From: Deltaproteobacteria bacterium
GTDB taxonomy: Bacteria > Desulfobacterota > Binatia > Bin18
NCBI GenBank assembly: GCA_016874775.1
Contig: VGTJ01000031.1
Location: 1-39,935 of the forward strand
Reading direction: 5' to 3'
DNA: 39,935 nt
This document shows, piece after piece, positions 23,729 to 31,631 of this stretch (positions are counted from its first letter, which is position 1; every line of letters starts with the position of its first letter). A program made the translations under genes and the position numbers. The notes under the pieces were generated by a model. It was not told the DNA's origin and did not search any database. It worked only from the letters and a program-made list of their open reading frames with translations.

Positions 23729-24466
23729 ATGCGTGAGCTCAGGGCCGGTATCGTAGTCATTGGTAATGAAATCCTCTCTGGCAAGACGGTCGATTCAAAC
23801 TCGGCATTCCTCGCCCGTGAGCTACGTCAACTTGGGGTAACCCTCAAACGAATCACGGTAATCCCCGATGAATTGGACATCATCGAAGACACCGTTCGTG
23901 ATTTCCACCGCACGCTTGATCTCGTCTTTACCTCTGGAGGAGTCGGCCCCACTCACGATGACATCACCATCGAAGGCGTCGCCCGAGCCCTTGGCCGTCG
24001 CGTGATTATCCACCCTCTCCTAGAAGCCAAGATTCACGAGTATCTCAACGGCAAAACGCCAAATGCAGCACATCTCAAGATGGCTGAAGTTCCAGAAGGG
24101 GCGGAGTTGCTATCAGACGAGCGTATCCGCTTCCCCACTATTAAAGCGGAGAATATCTACATTCTCCCCGGAATCCCCGAGATCCTGCAGCAGAAGTTTC
24201 TTGCGTTGAAAGAGCGCTTTGCTGTAGATCCATACCATCTCAAGGTCATCTATACGAACGAGATCGAAAGCGTCATCGCCGTACACCTCAATGACACGCT
24301 GCGGGAGTACCCCGAGTTACTCTTAGGGTCCTATCCCAAGATTGGTAATAGCGAATATCGTGTTAAACTAACCCTTGAGTCGAAAGATAAAGACTACGTC
24401 GAACGCGCATTCGCGCATTTGATGGAACTTTTGCCCACCGGCTGCGTGGTGAAAATAGAAGGTTGA
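23729..24466 (+). CDS. CinA N-terminal/MoaB-like (MoCF) domain protein
   Basis: A 245-residue standalone molybdopterin-binding fold as in the N-terminus of CinA. Marks are VVIGNEILSGKTVDSNS, LVFTSGGVGPTHDDITIEGVA (the GGxGPTxDD nucleotide/cofactor loop) and a C-terminal alpha/beta tail. The nicotinamide mononucleotide deamidase (PncC) domain of full CinA is absent, so it may be an ADP-ribose pyrophosphatase-type or molybdopterin-related protein. The start is placed at MRELRAG; a GTG at 23681 would add 16 residues of poor character. It ends just upstream of the envelope protein at 24490. Confidence 0.9.
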   Translation: MRELRAGIVVIGNEILSGKTVDSNSAFLARELRQLGVTLKRITVIPDELDIIEDTVRDFHRTLDLVFTSGGVGPTHDDITIEGVARALGRRVIIHPLLEAKIHEYLNGKTPNAAHLKMAEVPEGAELLSDERIRFPTIKAENIYILPGIPEILQQKFLALKERFAVDPYHLKVIYTNEIESVIAVHLNDTLREYPELLLGSYPKIGNSEYRVKLTLESKDKDYVERAFAHLMELLPTGCVVKIEG

Positions 24467-24489
24467 TGTATGAAGAGGAGGTTGAAGCC

Positions 24490-24837
24490 ATGGGAAAGAA
24501 AGTCATTCGCGTTATTGGTAGTGGATTGCTAACCCTGTCATTGCTGGCCCCAGGAGCAGCACGGGCAGACTTTAGTGACGATGCTGGCATGGGAACAGCG
24601 ACAGTGCTCGCCAATGTCGTCTATATGCCAACCAAGCTCGTGTACGCCACACTGGGAGGCATCACTGGTGGTTTTGCGTATCTGCTGACTGTCGGGAGCT
24701 ACAGTGCTGCAGAAAGAGTATGGACCCCATCCTTAGGTGGGAATTACGTGCTCAATCCTGAACATCTGCGTGGTCAGGATCAGATTTATTTTAGTGGTCC
24801 GCTTCCATCTCAAACGCAGCAAAGTGCTTTTCGCTAA
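24490..24837 (+). CDS. Secreted or envelope small protein, 115 aa
   Basis: GAGGAGG with good spacing supports ATG 24490. The first 26 residues are a signal peptide (basic start, LLTLSLLAPGAARA, cleavage likely after Ala-Arg-Ala). A hydrophobic region (about 40-65, VVYMPTKLVYATLGGITGGFAYLLTVG) follows and may be membrane-inserted, and the end has a conserved-looking pattern (VWTPSLGGNYVLNPEHLRG). No function is recognised. It follows the CinA-type gene by 23 nt and probably shares its transcript. A 30-nt inverted-repeat element begins 28 nt downstream. Confidence 0.7.
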   Translation: MGKKVIRVIGSGLLTLSLLAPGAARADFSDDAGMGTATVLANVVYMPTKLVYATLGGITGGFAYLLTVGSYSAAERVWTPSLGGNYVLNPEHLRGQDQIYFSGPLPSQTQQSAFR

Positions 24838-24864
24838 GATCTTATCCGAAAACGATTGGCATCA

Positions 24865-24937
24865 TGTCATGCTGAGCGTAGCGAAACATCTCTCTCCAGT
24901 GTTCGGGGAGAGATTCTTCGCTTTGCTCGGAATGACA
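24865..24937. repeat. Complete TGTCAT-type inverted-repeat element
   Basis: The left arm (24865-24894) and right arm (24908-24937) match in 24 of 30 positions when one is reverse-complemented, with a 13-nt loop. The arms begin TGTCAT and hold GAGCGTAGCGAA-type text. Similar TGTCATTCTGAGC elements are common in intergenic DNA of many bacteria. It lies between the envelope protein and the SRPBCC gene and may act as a stem at the mRNA level. Confidence 0.85.
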
Positions 24938-24976
24938 GCAGCAGACAGGCACGATTATCCGGATAGGCTGTAAATT

Positions 24977-25588
24977 GTGAAAAAGCTACTCTGGAGTGTT
25001 CTCGTCCTTGGTGTTATCGGTCTCACTGTTGGTGGGTGGTGGTATCTCCGCCTGCGGTCTGCCGCCCAACAATGGGAAGGCCCGGTGGCAGAAATTCTCA
25101 GCGAAAAGCTAGAGAAAGACACCGACACCATGACGATCGAGTTCACTTCCAGAGTCGATGCTCCAGTCGCGACGGTTTTCCGCGCATTTACTGAGCCTGA
25201 ACGTTCGAAAGAATTTAGTGATGCTGTCCGCTATGCAAAACTCTTGGGCAGTGAGGATAATCGAAAAACCGTTGAGCTTGAGATGGTGATTCTCGGGCAA
25301 CCGCAACGGATGATCCTTGAGTTTACGTTTATCGAAGCAGAAAATCGTGTCGCTCTCAAAACCGTCGAAAATCAGTTTTCTGAGCTCACTGGGCAGTACC
25401 GTCTCACGTCTTCACCTGATGGAACGAAAACACTGGTCACCTACAGCGGCATTGCGAAAGATAAAGCGAAGTTACCAGTACCGTTGGCATTGCAGAAAAG
25501 CGCTTTGCGCGAGACCTTTGTCTCAACGATTCGAGCGTTGAAAAAAGGCCTCGCTGCTCAGCAAGCACAACCACAACCTACTTCTTAA
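24977..25588 (+). CDS. Membrane-anchored SRPBCC-fold protein
   Basis: A 203-residue protein with an N-terminal membrane anchor (about 4-22) followed by a START/polyketide cyclase-type SRPBCC fold: VDAPVATVFRAFTEPERSKEFSDAV is the helix-loop opening and strands follow (KTVELEMVILGQPQRMILEFTF). The cavity could bind a lipid or other hydrophobic ligand in the periplasm. The ligand is unknown. GTG is the likely start although no strong ribosome binding site is seen. Its end overlaps the 3' end of the convergent 734-residue frame by 11 nt. Confidence 0.8.
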   Translation: MKKLLWSVLVLGVIGLTVGGWWYLRLRSAAQQWEGPVAEILSEKLEKDTDTMTIEFTSRVDAPVATVFRAFTEPERSKEFSDAVRYAKLLGSEDNRKTVELEMVILGQPQRMILEFTFIEAENRVALKTVENQFSELTGQYRLTSSPDGTKTLVTYSGIAKDKAKLPVPLALQKSALRETFVSTIRALKKGLAAQQAQPQPTS

Positions 25589-27782
25589 ACAACGATTTGA
25601 TCTGCTCTTTCCACCCTTGCTCAGAGACAGTCGCAAGTTTCGGTTGACGGGTGCGAATCTGTTGCAGGTCCCAGCCGGTCAGCGAAGCTAACGTCTGCGC
25701 TTCACGCTCTTGTCGCTGGGCAACTTGTCGCAAGTATTCCTGTCCAGCCGGGCAACTCGCAACGCCTGTCCACGGATGTCGCAAGATGTATCGTCCCTGA
25801 AAATTCGAGGCATCTTGGGTAATTTTAAAGGATAAATCTTCCGGGAAGTGTTGTGCGTCGTAGCGAACGTGCAGTCGCGTTACGAAAGCTTGTACTGCTC
25901 CACCACCTGGCCACGGCATCGTTCCAGGCGCCATGCGCTCACGTGAGCCACCAAGCCACCACACTCCAAGGGTTTCTAGTTCTTGCTGCAACAACGGATC
26001 AGCAGCACACGGATCGCACCAGTTCATATTCCAGGCGTATTCAGTAAACACTGCCTGTGAATTTTCCTTGATAGTCGCGGTACGGAACATGTCGGTGTAG
26101 AACTTAGTAAATTCCTGCTTAATGTATGGAGGGACTTCTTGATCGCTTGGTAGCTTCGGATTGCGATAGTTGGTGACCTCGACCCGATATTGTTTGGTGA
26201 GGAAGTAAATGAGCAAGTCTTGTGGGCCATCGGCGTTGATCATCCCCAAGCGGATCGGCAGCATGAAGCGTGGCGATTCAAAGGCAAACTGAAGTGGTCG
26301 TAAAGAGGTGAATCCCGACTTTCCTTGTTCTTTCAGGTTCACTTTGGCGACGAAAAACTTCATGTCGTTGCGGATGTATGGAGCCAGCGCTTGCGACGCA
26401 CCACTCGGGATATTGTAGTCATTCTGCTTGAGCCAGGTTTCTAGTCCTTGCGACTCCTTCGCAGAAAGCACTACGATGTCATATTCACCGACTGTATATT
26501 CAGCTTCAATTCTTACCCCCAGCGAAGCCGCCCGTTCGTCGCGCATCTTTCCTACGGTAGCGGCAGGTGCTTGCGCGATCATTCGACTTTCCTTCTCCAT
26601 TACTGCAACCATACATGGATCAGGGTCAAAGTATTCGACCAACCGCGGTGCGGAGTAGGCATCGAGATGCTCGACTACTTTCGGATCGATTACTCGCACC
26701 ATCTCCTTTTCCAGAACAGTAGGGACGGGGATCACCATCGCGAACTCTTTGAGGTCACCTTTGTAATTATTGACCATCGTGATCACGGTTTTGTCTTCAT
26801 CACGGACAACGACAACCTGTGAGGCTGAGTTATAGAGCTTGGCGTCAGCACGGGCGACATAAAAACCACAGAAGCTATAACCAAGGCTCGGCCACAAGAG
26901 CACGAGACTGAACAATAGAAGTGTCACACGAACAAACTGCTTTTGCATACTGGAAACCTCCTGAGAAATGGGTTGCACGGTTACGGGTTGACTACTGCAG
27001 GACACGGGCTGCGTGTTACGGGTTGCGTAGAGCCAATCAAGGAATGGAACGGTGGGAGCGAGAAACAACAGCGCCCACAATGGCGTGTCTTTCCAGTACC
27101 ACCATTGAGCAAAGTAAAAGCTGACCAGCGCGACCAGACTGGCGTGCAATATCCGCCCCCATCGTGCTTGTGGCGCCGTTTGCGGATCGGTCAGCATGTA
27201 AAAGGTAAACAACCACAGCGCACCGTTGTTGAGACGATGAACGAAAATATCAACCGGATGGGGATAGCCGTAGTAGAGAATGCGGGCACATTCCAGCACG
27301 GAACTTAGAATGAGGAAGGTAAGCGCACTATCGAGCCGCCCGGCTCGTAGCAAGACAAGAATCCCAAGACCTCCTAAGGCAAGCGGCAAGATCGCCAGAT
27401 GTCCCCACTGCCCAGACGAGAGCCACCCTGGCAAGAGGACAGTTCCCAAGAGTACGGCAAAATTAGTCGGGTTCAGCCAATGCCGTCCACGCCAGCGGAT
27501 AAAGTATTTGCTCGCCACGGCCAGGATAATCACCACAGGATAGACCCACGCTGCAGACGACCGAAACAGCAAGAGGACACTGAGGGAACTAATTGTTGCG
27601 CTCAGAGGTCGAGGGGTACGAGTAGACCGACATAGCGCACAGAAAAGATACTCACTAAAGATCCCGCTCATGACCGTCACGACCATCACATTCAGCAACA
27701 ACGGGAAATCGAGCGAGTGAAGACCAAACAATAAAATTCCCGCCAAAACCATCACCTGCCAAAGGCGTGCATCATGTTGCAT
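25578..27782 (-). CDS. RnfD/NqrB-like membrane domain in frame with DUF2330 protein
   Basis: A single open frame of 734 codons that joins two unlike parts. Residues 1-250 form about eight to ten membrane segments with NqrB/RnfD-type marks (NPTNFAVLLG, YMLTDPQTAPQ), related to electron-transport subunits and UnbU-like proteins. The FMN-threonine SGAT motif is not seen. Residues 279-734 are a DUF2330 protein with its own signal peptide (LLLFSLVLLWPSLGYS) followed by CGFYVARADAKLYN. The joining segment (about 250-271) is encoded by heptad locus J. A strong ribosome binding site lies before Met279, so two separately translated proteins are more likely than one fusion; DUF2330 would then be 25578-26948. 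Functions remain open. Confidence 0.8.
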   Translation of the reverse strand: MQHDARLWQVMVLAGILLFGLHSLDFPLLLNVMVVTVMSGIFSEYLFCALCRSTRTPRPLSATISSLSVLLLFRSSAAWVYPVVIILAVASKYFIRWRGRHWLNPTNFAVLLGTVLLPGWLSSGQWGHLAILPLALGGLGILVLLRAGRLDSALTFLILSSVLECARILYYGYPHPVDIFVHRLNNGALWLFTFYMLTDPQTAPQARWGRILHASLVALVSFYFAQWWYWKDTPLWALLFLAPTVPFLDWLYATRNTQPVSCSSQPVTVQPISQEVSSMQKQFVRVTLLLFSLVLLWPSLGYSFCGFYVARADAKLYNSASQVVVVRDEDKTVITMVNNYKGDLKEFAMVIPVPTVLEKEMVRVIDPKVVEHLDAYSAPRLVEYFDPDPCMVAVMEKESRMIAQAPAATVGKMRDERAASLGVRIEAEYTVGEYDIVVLSAKESQGLETWLKQNDYNIPSGASQALAPYIRNDMKFFVAKVNLKEQGKSGFTSLRPLQFAFESPRFMLPIRLGMINADGPQDLLIYFLTKQYRVEVTNYRNPKLPSDQEVPPYIKQEFTKFYTDMFRTATIKENSQAVFTEYAWNMNWCDPCAADPLLQQELETLGVWWLGGSRERMAPGTMPWPGGGAVQAFVTRLHVRYDAQHFPEDLSFKITQDASNFQGRYILRHPWTGVASCPAGQEYLRQVAQRQEREAQTLASLTGWDLQQIRTRQPKLATVSEQGWKEQIKSLFKK
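26946..26963 (-). promoter_or_regulatory. Internal ribosome binding site and start of the DUF2330 protein
   Basis: CAGGAGG (complement at 26957-26963) is 8 nt from ATG 26948, which opens a signal peptide. It is the best start signal in the 2.2-kb frame and supports separate translation of the DUF2330 part. Confidence 0.75.
26970..27031. repeat. Heptad repeat locus J bridging two reading frames
   Basis: Two modules in direct orientation with GGGTTGC/GGGCTGC/GTGTTAC units. The second (26999-27031) is 33 nt; the first has one 8-nt unit. Transcribed on the minus strand, it lies between the RnfD-like and DUF2330 parts and stays open in their common frame. Confidence 0.75.
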
Positions 27783-27819
27783 GTCGTTCCTCTTTCGTGC
27801 GCTTTATGAAGTAAGACCG

Positions 27820-27863
27820 CCAAGCGTGACAAATCGGATCACGTCGCTTGGACGATTCGTCAC
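27820..27863. promoter_or_regulatory. Nested inverted repeats in the divergent ECF sigma promoter region
   Basis: GTGACAAATCG (27826-27836) pairs with CGATTCGTCAC (27853-27863) in 10 of 11 positions around 16 nt. Overlapping it, CCAAGCG (27820-27826) and CGCTTGG (27845-27851) form a perfect 7-bp alternative. The two stems are mutually exclusive. It lies in the 121-nt spacer between the sigma gene and the divergent RnfD-like frame, so an operator or a switching leader is possible. Confidence 0.5.
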
Positions 27864-27903
27864 AAGTATTGTATGTCTAAGAAAGGAAAGGTGAGTTGTT
27901 TGG

Positions 27904-28470
27904 TTGCTGGCAATGCACGCACGTGAGGAGAACAGTCGCCCAACGGAGGATTGGAGCAGTGTCATGGAGGAATTGCTCCACGGAGCGCCGGACGCTAAAT
28001 CCCTTGCCTTCGCCAAGCTTAGCCGCCTTATTTCTGGGTTTCTGGTGAGCTTACGTGCGTTTGATCATCGTGAAGAGTGGGAAGACTTGCGCCAGATTGT
28101 CTTGATGAAATTGGTCCAGAGCTTCGGACAAGGAAAGCTGCGCGAACCCAAAGCCTTTGTCGAGTATGCACGGATCATCACGCGCCACGAATTTTATGAC
28201 TTCTTGCGCACCACGCACGGAGCGGAGGTCAGCAGCGATCCTCCAGACCTCAGCACGGCTGAACCGCTTGATGAAACAGCAGCGTTATCGCTTCGCACGG
28301 CGTTACACCGTCTACCAGAAAAGCAACAGCAGGTTGTGCGAGCCGTATACGTCGAAGGACGAACCTATGAAGAAGCTGCGGCAGTAACGGCTATTCCGTT
28401 AGGGAGTTTGAAACGGTATCTGCAACAGGCATTGACCCAGTTACGAAAACAACTTTTTGCTGAACACTGA
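27904..28470 (+). CDS. ECF-type RNA polymerase sigma factor
   Basis: A 188-residue extracytoplasmic-function sigma factor with region 2 (about 45-110, AFDHREEWEDLRQIVLMKLVQSF and AKAFVEYARIITRHEFYDFLR-like text) and region 4 (about 128-185, LPEKQQQVVRAVYVEGRTYEEAAAVTAIPLGSLKRYLQQALTQLR-type HTH). No region 3 is present, as expected. TTG 27904 is preferred because AGGTGAG is 8 nt upstream; ATG 27913 is the alternative. It is followed by a zinc-finger anti-sigma gene, the usual pairing, and is divergent from the DUF2330 frame, which may be a target. Confidence 0.9.
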   Translation: MLAMHAREENSRPTEDWSSVMEELLHGAPDAKSLAFAKLSRLISGFLVSLRAFDHREEWEDLRQIVLMKLVQSFGQGKLREPKAFVEYARIITRHEFYDFLRTTHGAEVSSDPPDLSTAEPLDETAALSLRTALHRLPEKQQQVVRAVYVEGRTYEEAAAVTAIPLGSLKRYLQQALTQLRKQLFAEH

Positions 28471-28527
28471 TCTCATTTGGCGATAGTTTGGGTCTTTCTT
28501 AGTAGAAAGGAACGAAGCACTGGTCCT

Positions 28528-30018
28528 ATGGGTGACACGTGTCATAAAGCTCAGGAAATCGATCTCTCACTCTTTCTGCTCGAACCGCAAAGTTCCGCGT
28601 GGCAAGAGTTCAGAGCGCATTATCCACACTGTGCAACATGCTCTGCTGAGTTGCGACAGTGGACCACGCTTGAACAACAGCTACGCTCGCTGGACGATTC
28701 CAGAACTCCTCCCCACCCATCCGCAGAAACACTGGTCACCTTTCACAAAAGGCCGCAGATCCTGTCGGCAGCAGATCGCGTTTCAATCGCTGGGCACCTA
28801 CGCGCCTGCGCTGCCTGCCGCGAAGAAGTCAAACTGCTGAGTTCCTTCGACTTCTCGCTCGTGCAAAAGTGGGCTGGCGAAACAAAATCGACGGTGACCA
28901 TCGACGAACAAACCTCTTGGAGTACTCGATTCTGGGACACGTTGCGATCAGTGTTTTTTCACCCAGCTTTTGCCTTTGGTTTGGTATTACTGCTGGCGGT
29001 TCCTTTTGTTCGTTCGTACTACTCTTCCTCTTTCAACCAAGTCCCTATCTCCTCTGATGTTGTGACAGCTTCAGCGCCAACTGCCGGAGAACGACAGAGG
29101 CAAGCAGAGCAAAAGAAGGAAATCCGGGTTGAAGAAGAGAAGGCAGCTCAGAGTCAGCCTTCGGTTGCTGCCTCTGCACCTCTCCAGACACCACCACCAA
29201 GCGAAAAAGCCAAAGAAGATACTGCTCCAGCAAAGCTTGCCAAACAACCTCTGCAACGCGAAGACTTGGCATTGAAGGATGAGCGAGCACCAACACCCCC
29301 TCCACCTGCGGCACCTCCTGCTCCCTCGGTTCCTCTCGGAGCGGGTACCCGTGATGTGGAAAAGCCAATTCGCCAGGAGTCTCATTTAACAGAAGAAAAA
29401 ACACGACAAGCGCCTGTTGCTCCGCCAGCACCTGCTGCCATCGCCGAAGGAAGAACTAACAGCCCGGAGATGCTAGCAGCACGCAAGCGGAATCTAGAAA
29501 CCAGGGAAGCACGAAGCACCGAAGGAGAGGCAGTTCAGCAAGAACATGCGCAGGGAGGAGCTTCTTTTGCGGCACCTGCGACCAGCGTCGCACCGCAAAT
29601 TGAAGCATTGGCACGCGGAAAGACCACTCTTTCCGAGAGCGATTCTCTCAGTGCACGCTCTTCACTCACAGAGACATACAAGAATGCCTATGAAGCACGC
29701 GACCTCAATACACTCGGACAGGTGTGGAATGTAGACCTGACGTGGCGGGAAGCATTGCGGAAGTTGTTTACGCAGAGTCAGCACGTTTCGACATCGCTCA
29801 CCCTCAACGAAGAGCAAATGACGGCAAGCGCAGACCAGCGGCAGATTTCTATACCTTTCTCACAAACGGTCACCACCGTGAATGATGACGGACAAACCGC
29901 AACCTATGGACCATTTTTCTGCATTGCCGATTTGCGGAAACAAAACACCGGCACGTGGCGGATTCAGAACTTAGAGGAAGATCCGCAACATCCTGGGCAG
30001 TGTCGGATGCAACCGTAA
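28528..30018 (+). CDS. Membrane-anchored zinc-finger anti-sigma factor with C-terminal SnoaL-like domain
   Basis: A 496-residue protein, started at MGDTCHKAQEIDL. Two zf-HC2-type segments are seen (HYPHCATC and HLRACAACREE), the anti-sigma zinc-binding pattern. A membrane segment (about 140-165, PAFAFGLVLLLAVPF) separates the cytoplasmic part from a long Pro/Ala/Glu/Lys-rich periplasmic stretch (about 180-380). The end (about 390-496) resembles a SnoaL/DUF4440 domain (LTETYKNAYEARDLNTLGQVW). It likely holds the ECF sigma factor at the membrane until an envelope signal is sensed. A TTG start at 28477 would add 17 residues. The long linker and C-terminal domain are unusual for the family. Confidence 0.82.
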   Translation: MGDTCHKAQEIDLSLFLLEPQSSAWQEFRAHYPHCATCSAELRQWTTLEQQLRSLDDSRTPPHPSAETLVTFHKRPQILSAADRVSIAGHLRACAACREEVKLLSSFDFSLVQKWAGETKSTVTIDEQTSWSTRFWDTLRSVFFHPAFAFGLVLLLAVPFVRSYYSSSFNQVPISSDVVTASAPTAGERQRQAEQKKEIRVEEEKAAQSQPSVAASAPLQTPPPSEKAKEDTAPAKLAKQPLQREDLALKDERAPTPPPPAAPPAPSVPLGAGTRDVEKPIRQESHLTEEKTRQAPVAPPAPAAIAEGRTNSPEMLAARKRNLETREARSTEGEAVQQEHAQGGASFAAPATSVAPQIEALARGKTTLSESDSLSARSSLTETYKNAYEARDLNTLGQVWNVDLTWREALRKLFTQSQHVSTSLTLNEEQMTASADQRQISIPFSQTVTTVNDDGQTATYGPFFCIADLRKQNTGTWRIQNLEEDPQHPGQCRMQP

Positions 30019-30094
30019 ACTACTGGTGCTGCTCTCATGGACAACGTAAGAGAAAAACAAGAGCGCCACCCTAAAGGAAGTGAAGGGCCTCTCA

Positions 30095-30123
30095 GAGAGA
30101 TTCTTCGCTTCGCTCAGCATGAC
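30095..30123. repeat. Half copy of the TGTCAT-type element
   Basis: GAGAGATTCTTCGCTTCGCT then CAGCATGAC matches the right arm of the element at 24908-24937. No left arm is present upstream. It lies in the 161-nt spacer between convergent gene ends, so it is probably a decayed or partial copy. Confidence 0.75.
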
Positions 30124-30179
30124 GACATCGAATGCATACTGGGAAATCGCACCCAGTTAGGCGCCCTGATGGCAGTATC

Positions 30180-30725
30180 TTACGATCCACTTTCAGCCGC
30201 AGGTTCATTCACTTCATCCTTTGGCGCTTCGCTCGCCCGCTTCGCCCCAACTTCGATCACTTCAGTTCTTCGCTCACGAAGGAATCGTGCAACGTCACCG
30301 GTTGCGCGGAGCAACATCTCCATATAGGCAACCTCGTCATTCGTCAGTGTCGCCAAACCTCGATGATAATCTCCTAAAGCAGTAACAAGGTCCTGCGTCT
30401 TCTCTGGAATAATCTCGAACTTGGGAGTAAGGCAGGTATTCACTTTCTCAATGAGTGCTTCAATAGCTTTGGTTTGCTCCTCATTGACACTCTTCGACAA
30501 CATATCTTGCCACAAGACTTCCACGGCATAGCGTGCCGGGTGCTCGCGACGCAATCCTGCACTCAGTTGATACAGTTGTGTTGCCAGAGCTTGCACGTTC
30601 GACGGGCGCTTCCGCGACACGACAGCATTCGCCTTAATAAGCTTCTCATAAAACTGGTTGAACCCGAGATAGTCGACCAGCTTTTGCACGATATCATCAC
30701 ATTCTTTCACCGTTAGCTGTGCCAT
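30180..30725 (-). CDS. Uncharacterised helical protein, 181 aa
   Basis: No family recognised. The 181-residue product is soluble and helical, starting MAQLTVKECDDIVQKLVDYLGF. The middle is basic and polar with a KRPSNVQALATQLYQLSAGLRREHP stretch, and the C-terminal 30 residues are charged and disordered (Lys/Glu/Ala). No membrane segment or catalytic motif is visible. It converges with the anti-sigma gene and diverges from the isochorismatase-type gene. Its length and regular codon structure support a real gene. Confidence 0.65.
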   Translation of the reverse strand: MAQLTVKECDDIVQKLVDYLGFNQFYEKLIKANAVVSRKRPSNVQALATQLYQLSAGLRREHPARYAVEVLWQDMLSKSVNEEQTKAIEALIEKVNTCLTPKFEIIPEKTQDLVTALGDYHRGLATLTNDEVAYMEMLLRATGDVARFLRERRTEVIEVGAKRASEAPKDEVNEPAAESGS

Positions 30726-30828
30726 CCACCATTCTCCTTCTCATCTACGGACCAACTTTAGCAAGGTTCGACGGAAATGACAAAACTTCCCTTGCTCGTC
30801 AGGCGCCTCTTGCTTGCACCGGGCCGCA

Positions 30829-30861
30829 GTAATGAGTAATGAGTAACAAGCAATAAGAGTT
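30829..30861. repeat. Heptad repeat locus I (33 nt)
   Basis: GTAATGA occurs twice, then GTAACAA and GCAATAA, then 5 nt: exactly 33 nt. It is the only heptad locus in a divergent spacer, 54 nt before the isochorismatase-type start, so it may lie in the leader of that operon. Confidence 0.85.
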
Positions 30862-30914
30862 GAGGTGCTTACGGTCGGTATTCCGTCAGAATCAATTCGC
30901 AACCGGGAGAAACT

Positions 30915-31631
30915 ATGACTGATCACGAGAAAATTCTCGCTATTATTCGCCAGAAGGATCAAGTGCCCATTACCATCGACTCACGCAAGACTGCGTTGCT
31001 CGTGATCGATATGCAGCGCTATTTCGTCAGCCCCGCTTATCCATTGATGCAGACCTTCGAGAAACTTGAACCTGGGGTCACAGGCCCATACTGCGAGCGA
31101 GTGAACGCGACGGTGATTCCCAACATCAAGCGCTTGCAGAATTGCTTTCGTGCTCAGCACCTACCGATTATCTACACCGCTATCGGAACATGTACGACTG
31201 ATGGTCGCGATCTCAACCAGATGTGGAAAGACCTCGACCAGCTTAGTCTCAATGTCATTGGCACGCGCATGTTCCCCCGCGTCGGTGATCCAAGTTGGGA
31301 AATTGACGACAGTATCAAACCTACGGCCGATGAACTCGTCATCAACAAAACGTCGAGCGGTACGCTCAACTCCACCATGCTCGACCAGACGCTACGCAAT
31401 ATGGGAGTCGAATCACTAGTAATTAGCGGGGTCACGACCGACGTTTGTGTAGAAACTACCGCTCGCGATGCTGCAGATCGGGGGTTTCAAGTCATCATTG
31501 TTGAGGATGCATGCACGGCATTTAGTGAGACGCTTCATCGCTCAGCACTGCAGGCCTTTAGTCTCGCATTCGGACGAGTCCGCAAGGCCGAAGAAGTCGA
31601 ACAACTGTTAAACAAGGCAGCAAAGCTATGA
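30915..31631 (+). CDS. Isochorismatase-family cysteine hydrolase
   Basis: A 238-residue hydrolase of the isochorismatase/nicotinamidase superfamily. The triad is complete: D32 in LVIDMQRYF, K145 in VINKTSSGT and C178 in the SGVTTDVCVE turn with its usual cis-peptide region. The family cleaves amides such as N-carbamoyl or nicotinamide-type substrates, or isochorismate. The substrate cannot be told. It is followed by an alcohol dehydrogenase with a 4-nt overlap and an MFS gene, suggesting a small catabolic cassette with uptake. Heptad locus I lies upstream. Confidence 0.92.
   Translation: MTDHEKILAIIRQKDQVPITIDSRKTALLVIDMQRYFVSPAYPLMQTFEKLEPGVTGPYCERVNATVIPNIKRLQNCFRAQHLPIIYTAIGTCTTDGRDLNQMWKDLDQLSLNVIGTRMFPRVGDPSWEIDDSIKPTADELVINKTSSGTLNSTMLDQTLRNMGVESLVISGVTTDVCVETTARDAADRGFQVIIVEDACTAFSETLHRSALQAFSLAFGRVRKAEEVEQLLNKAAKL

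Noticed and set aside
1491-30861. Reading the heptad modules as CRISPR or phage att sites
   Set aside because: There are no constant repeats with unique spacers and no cas or integrase genes; units differ at each locus.
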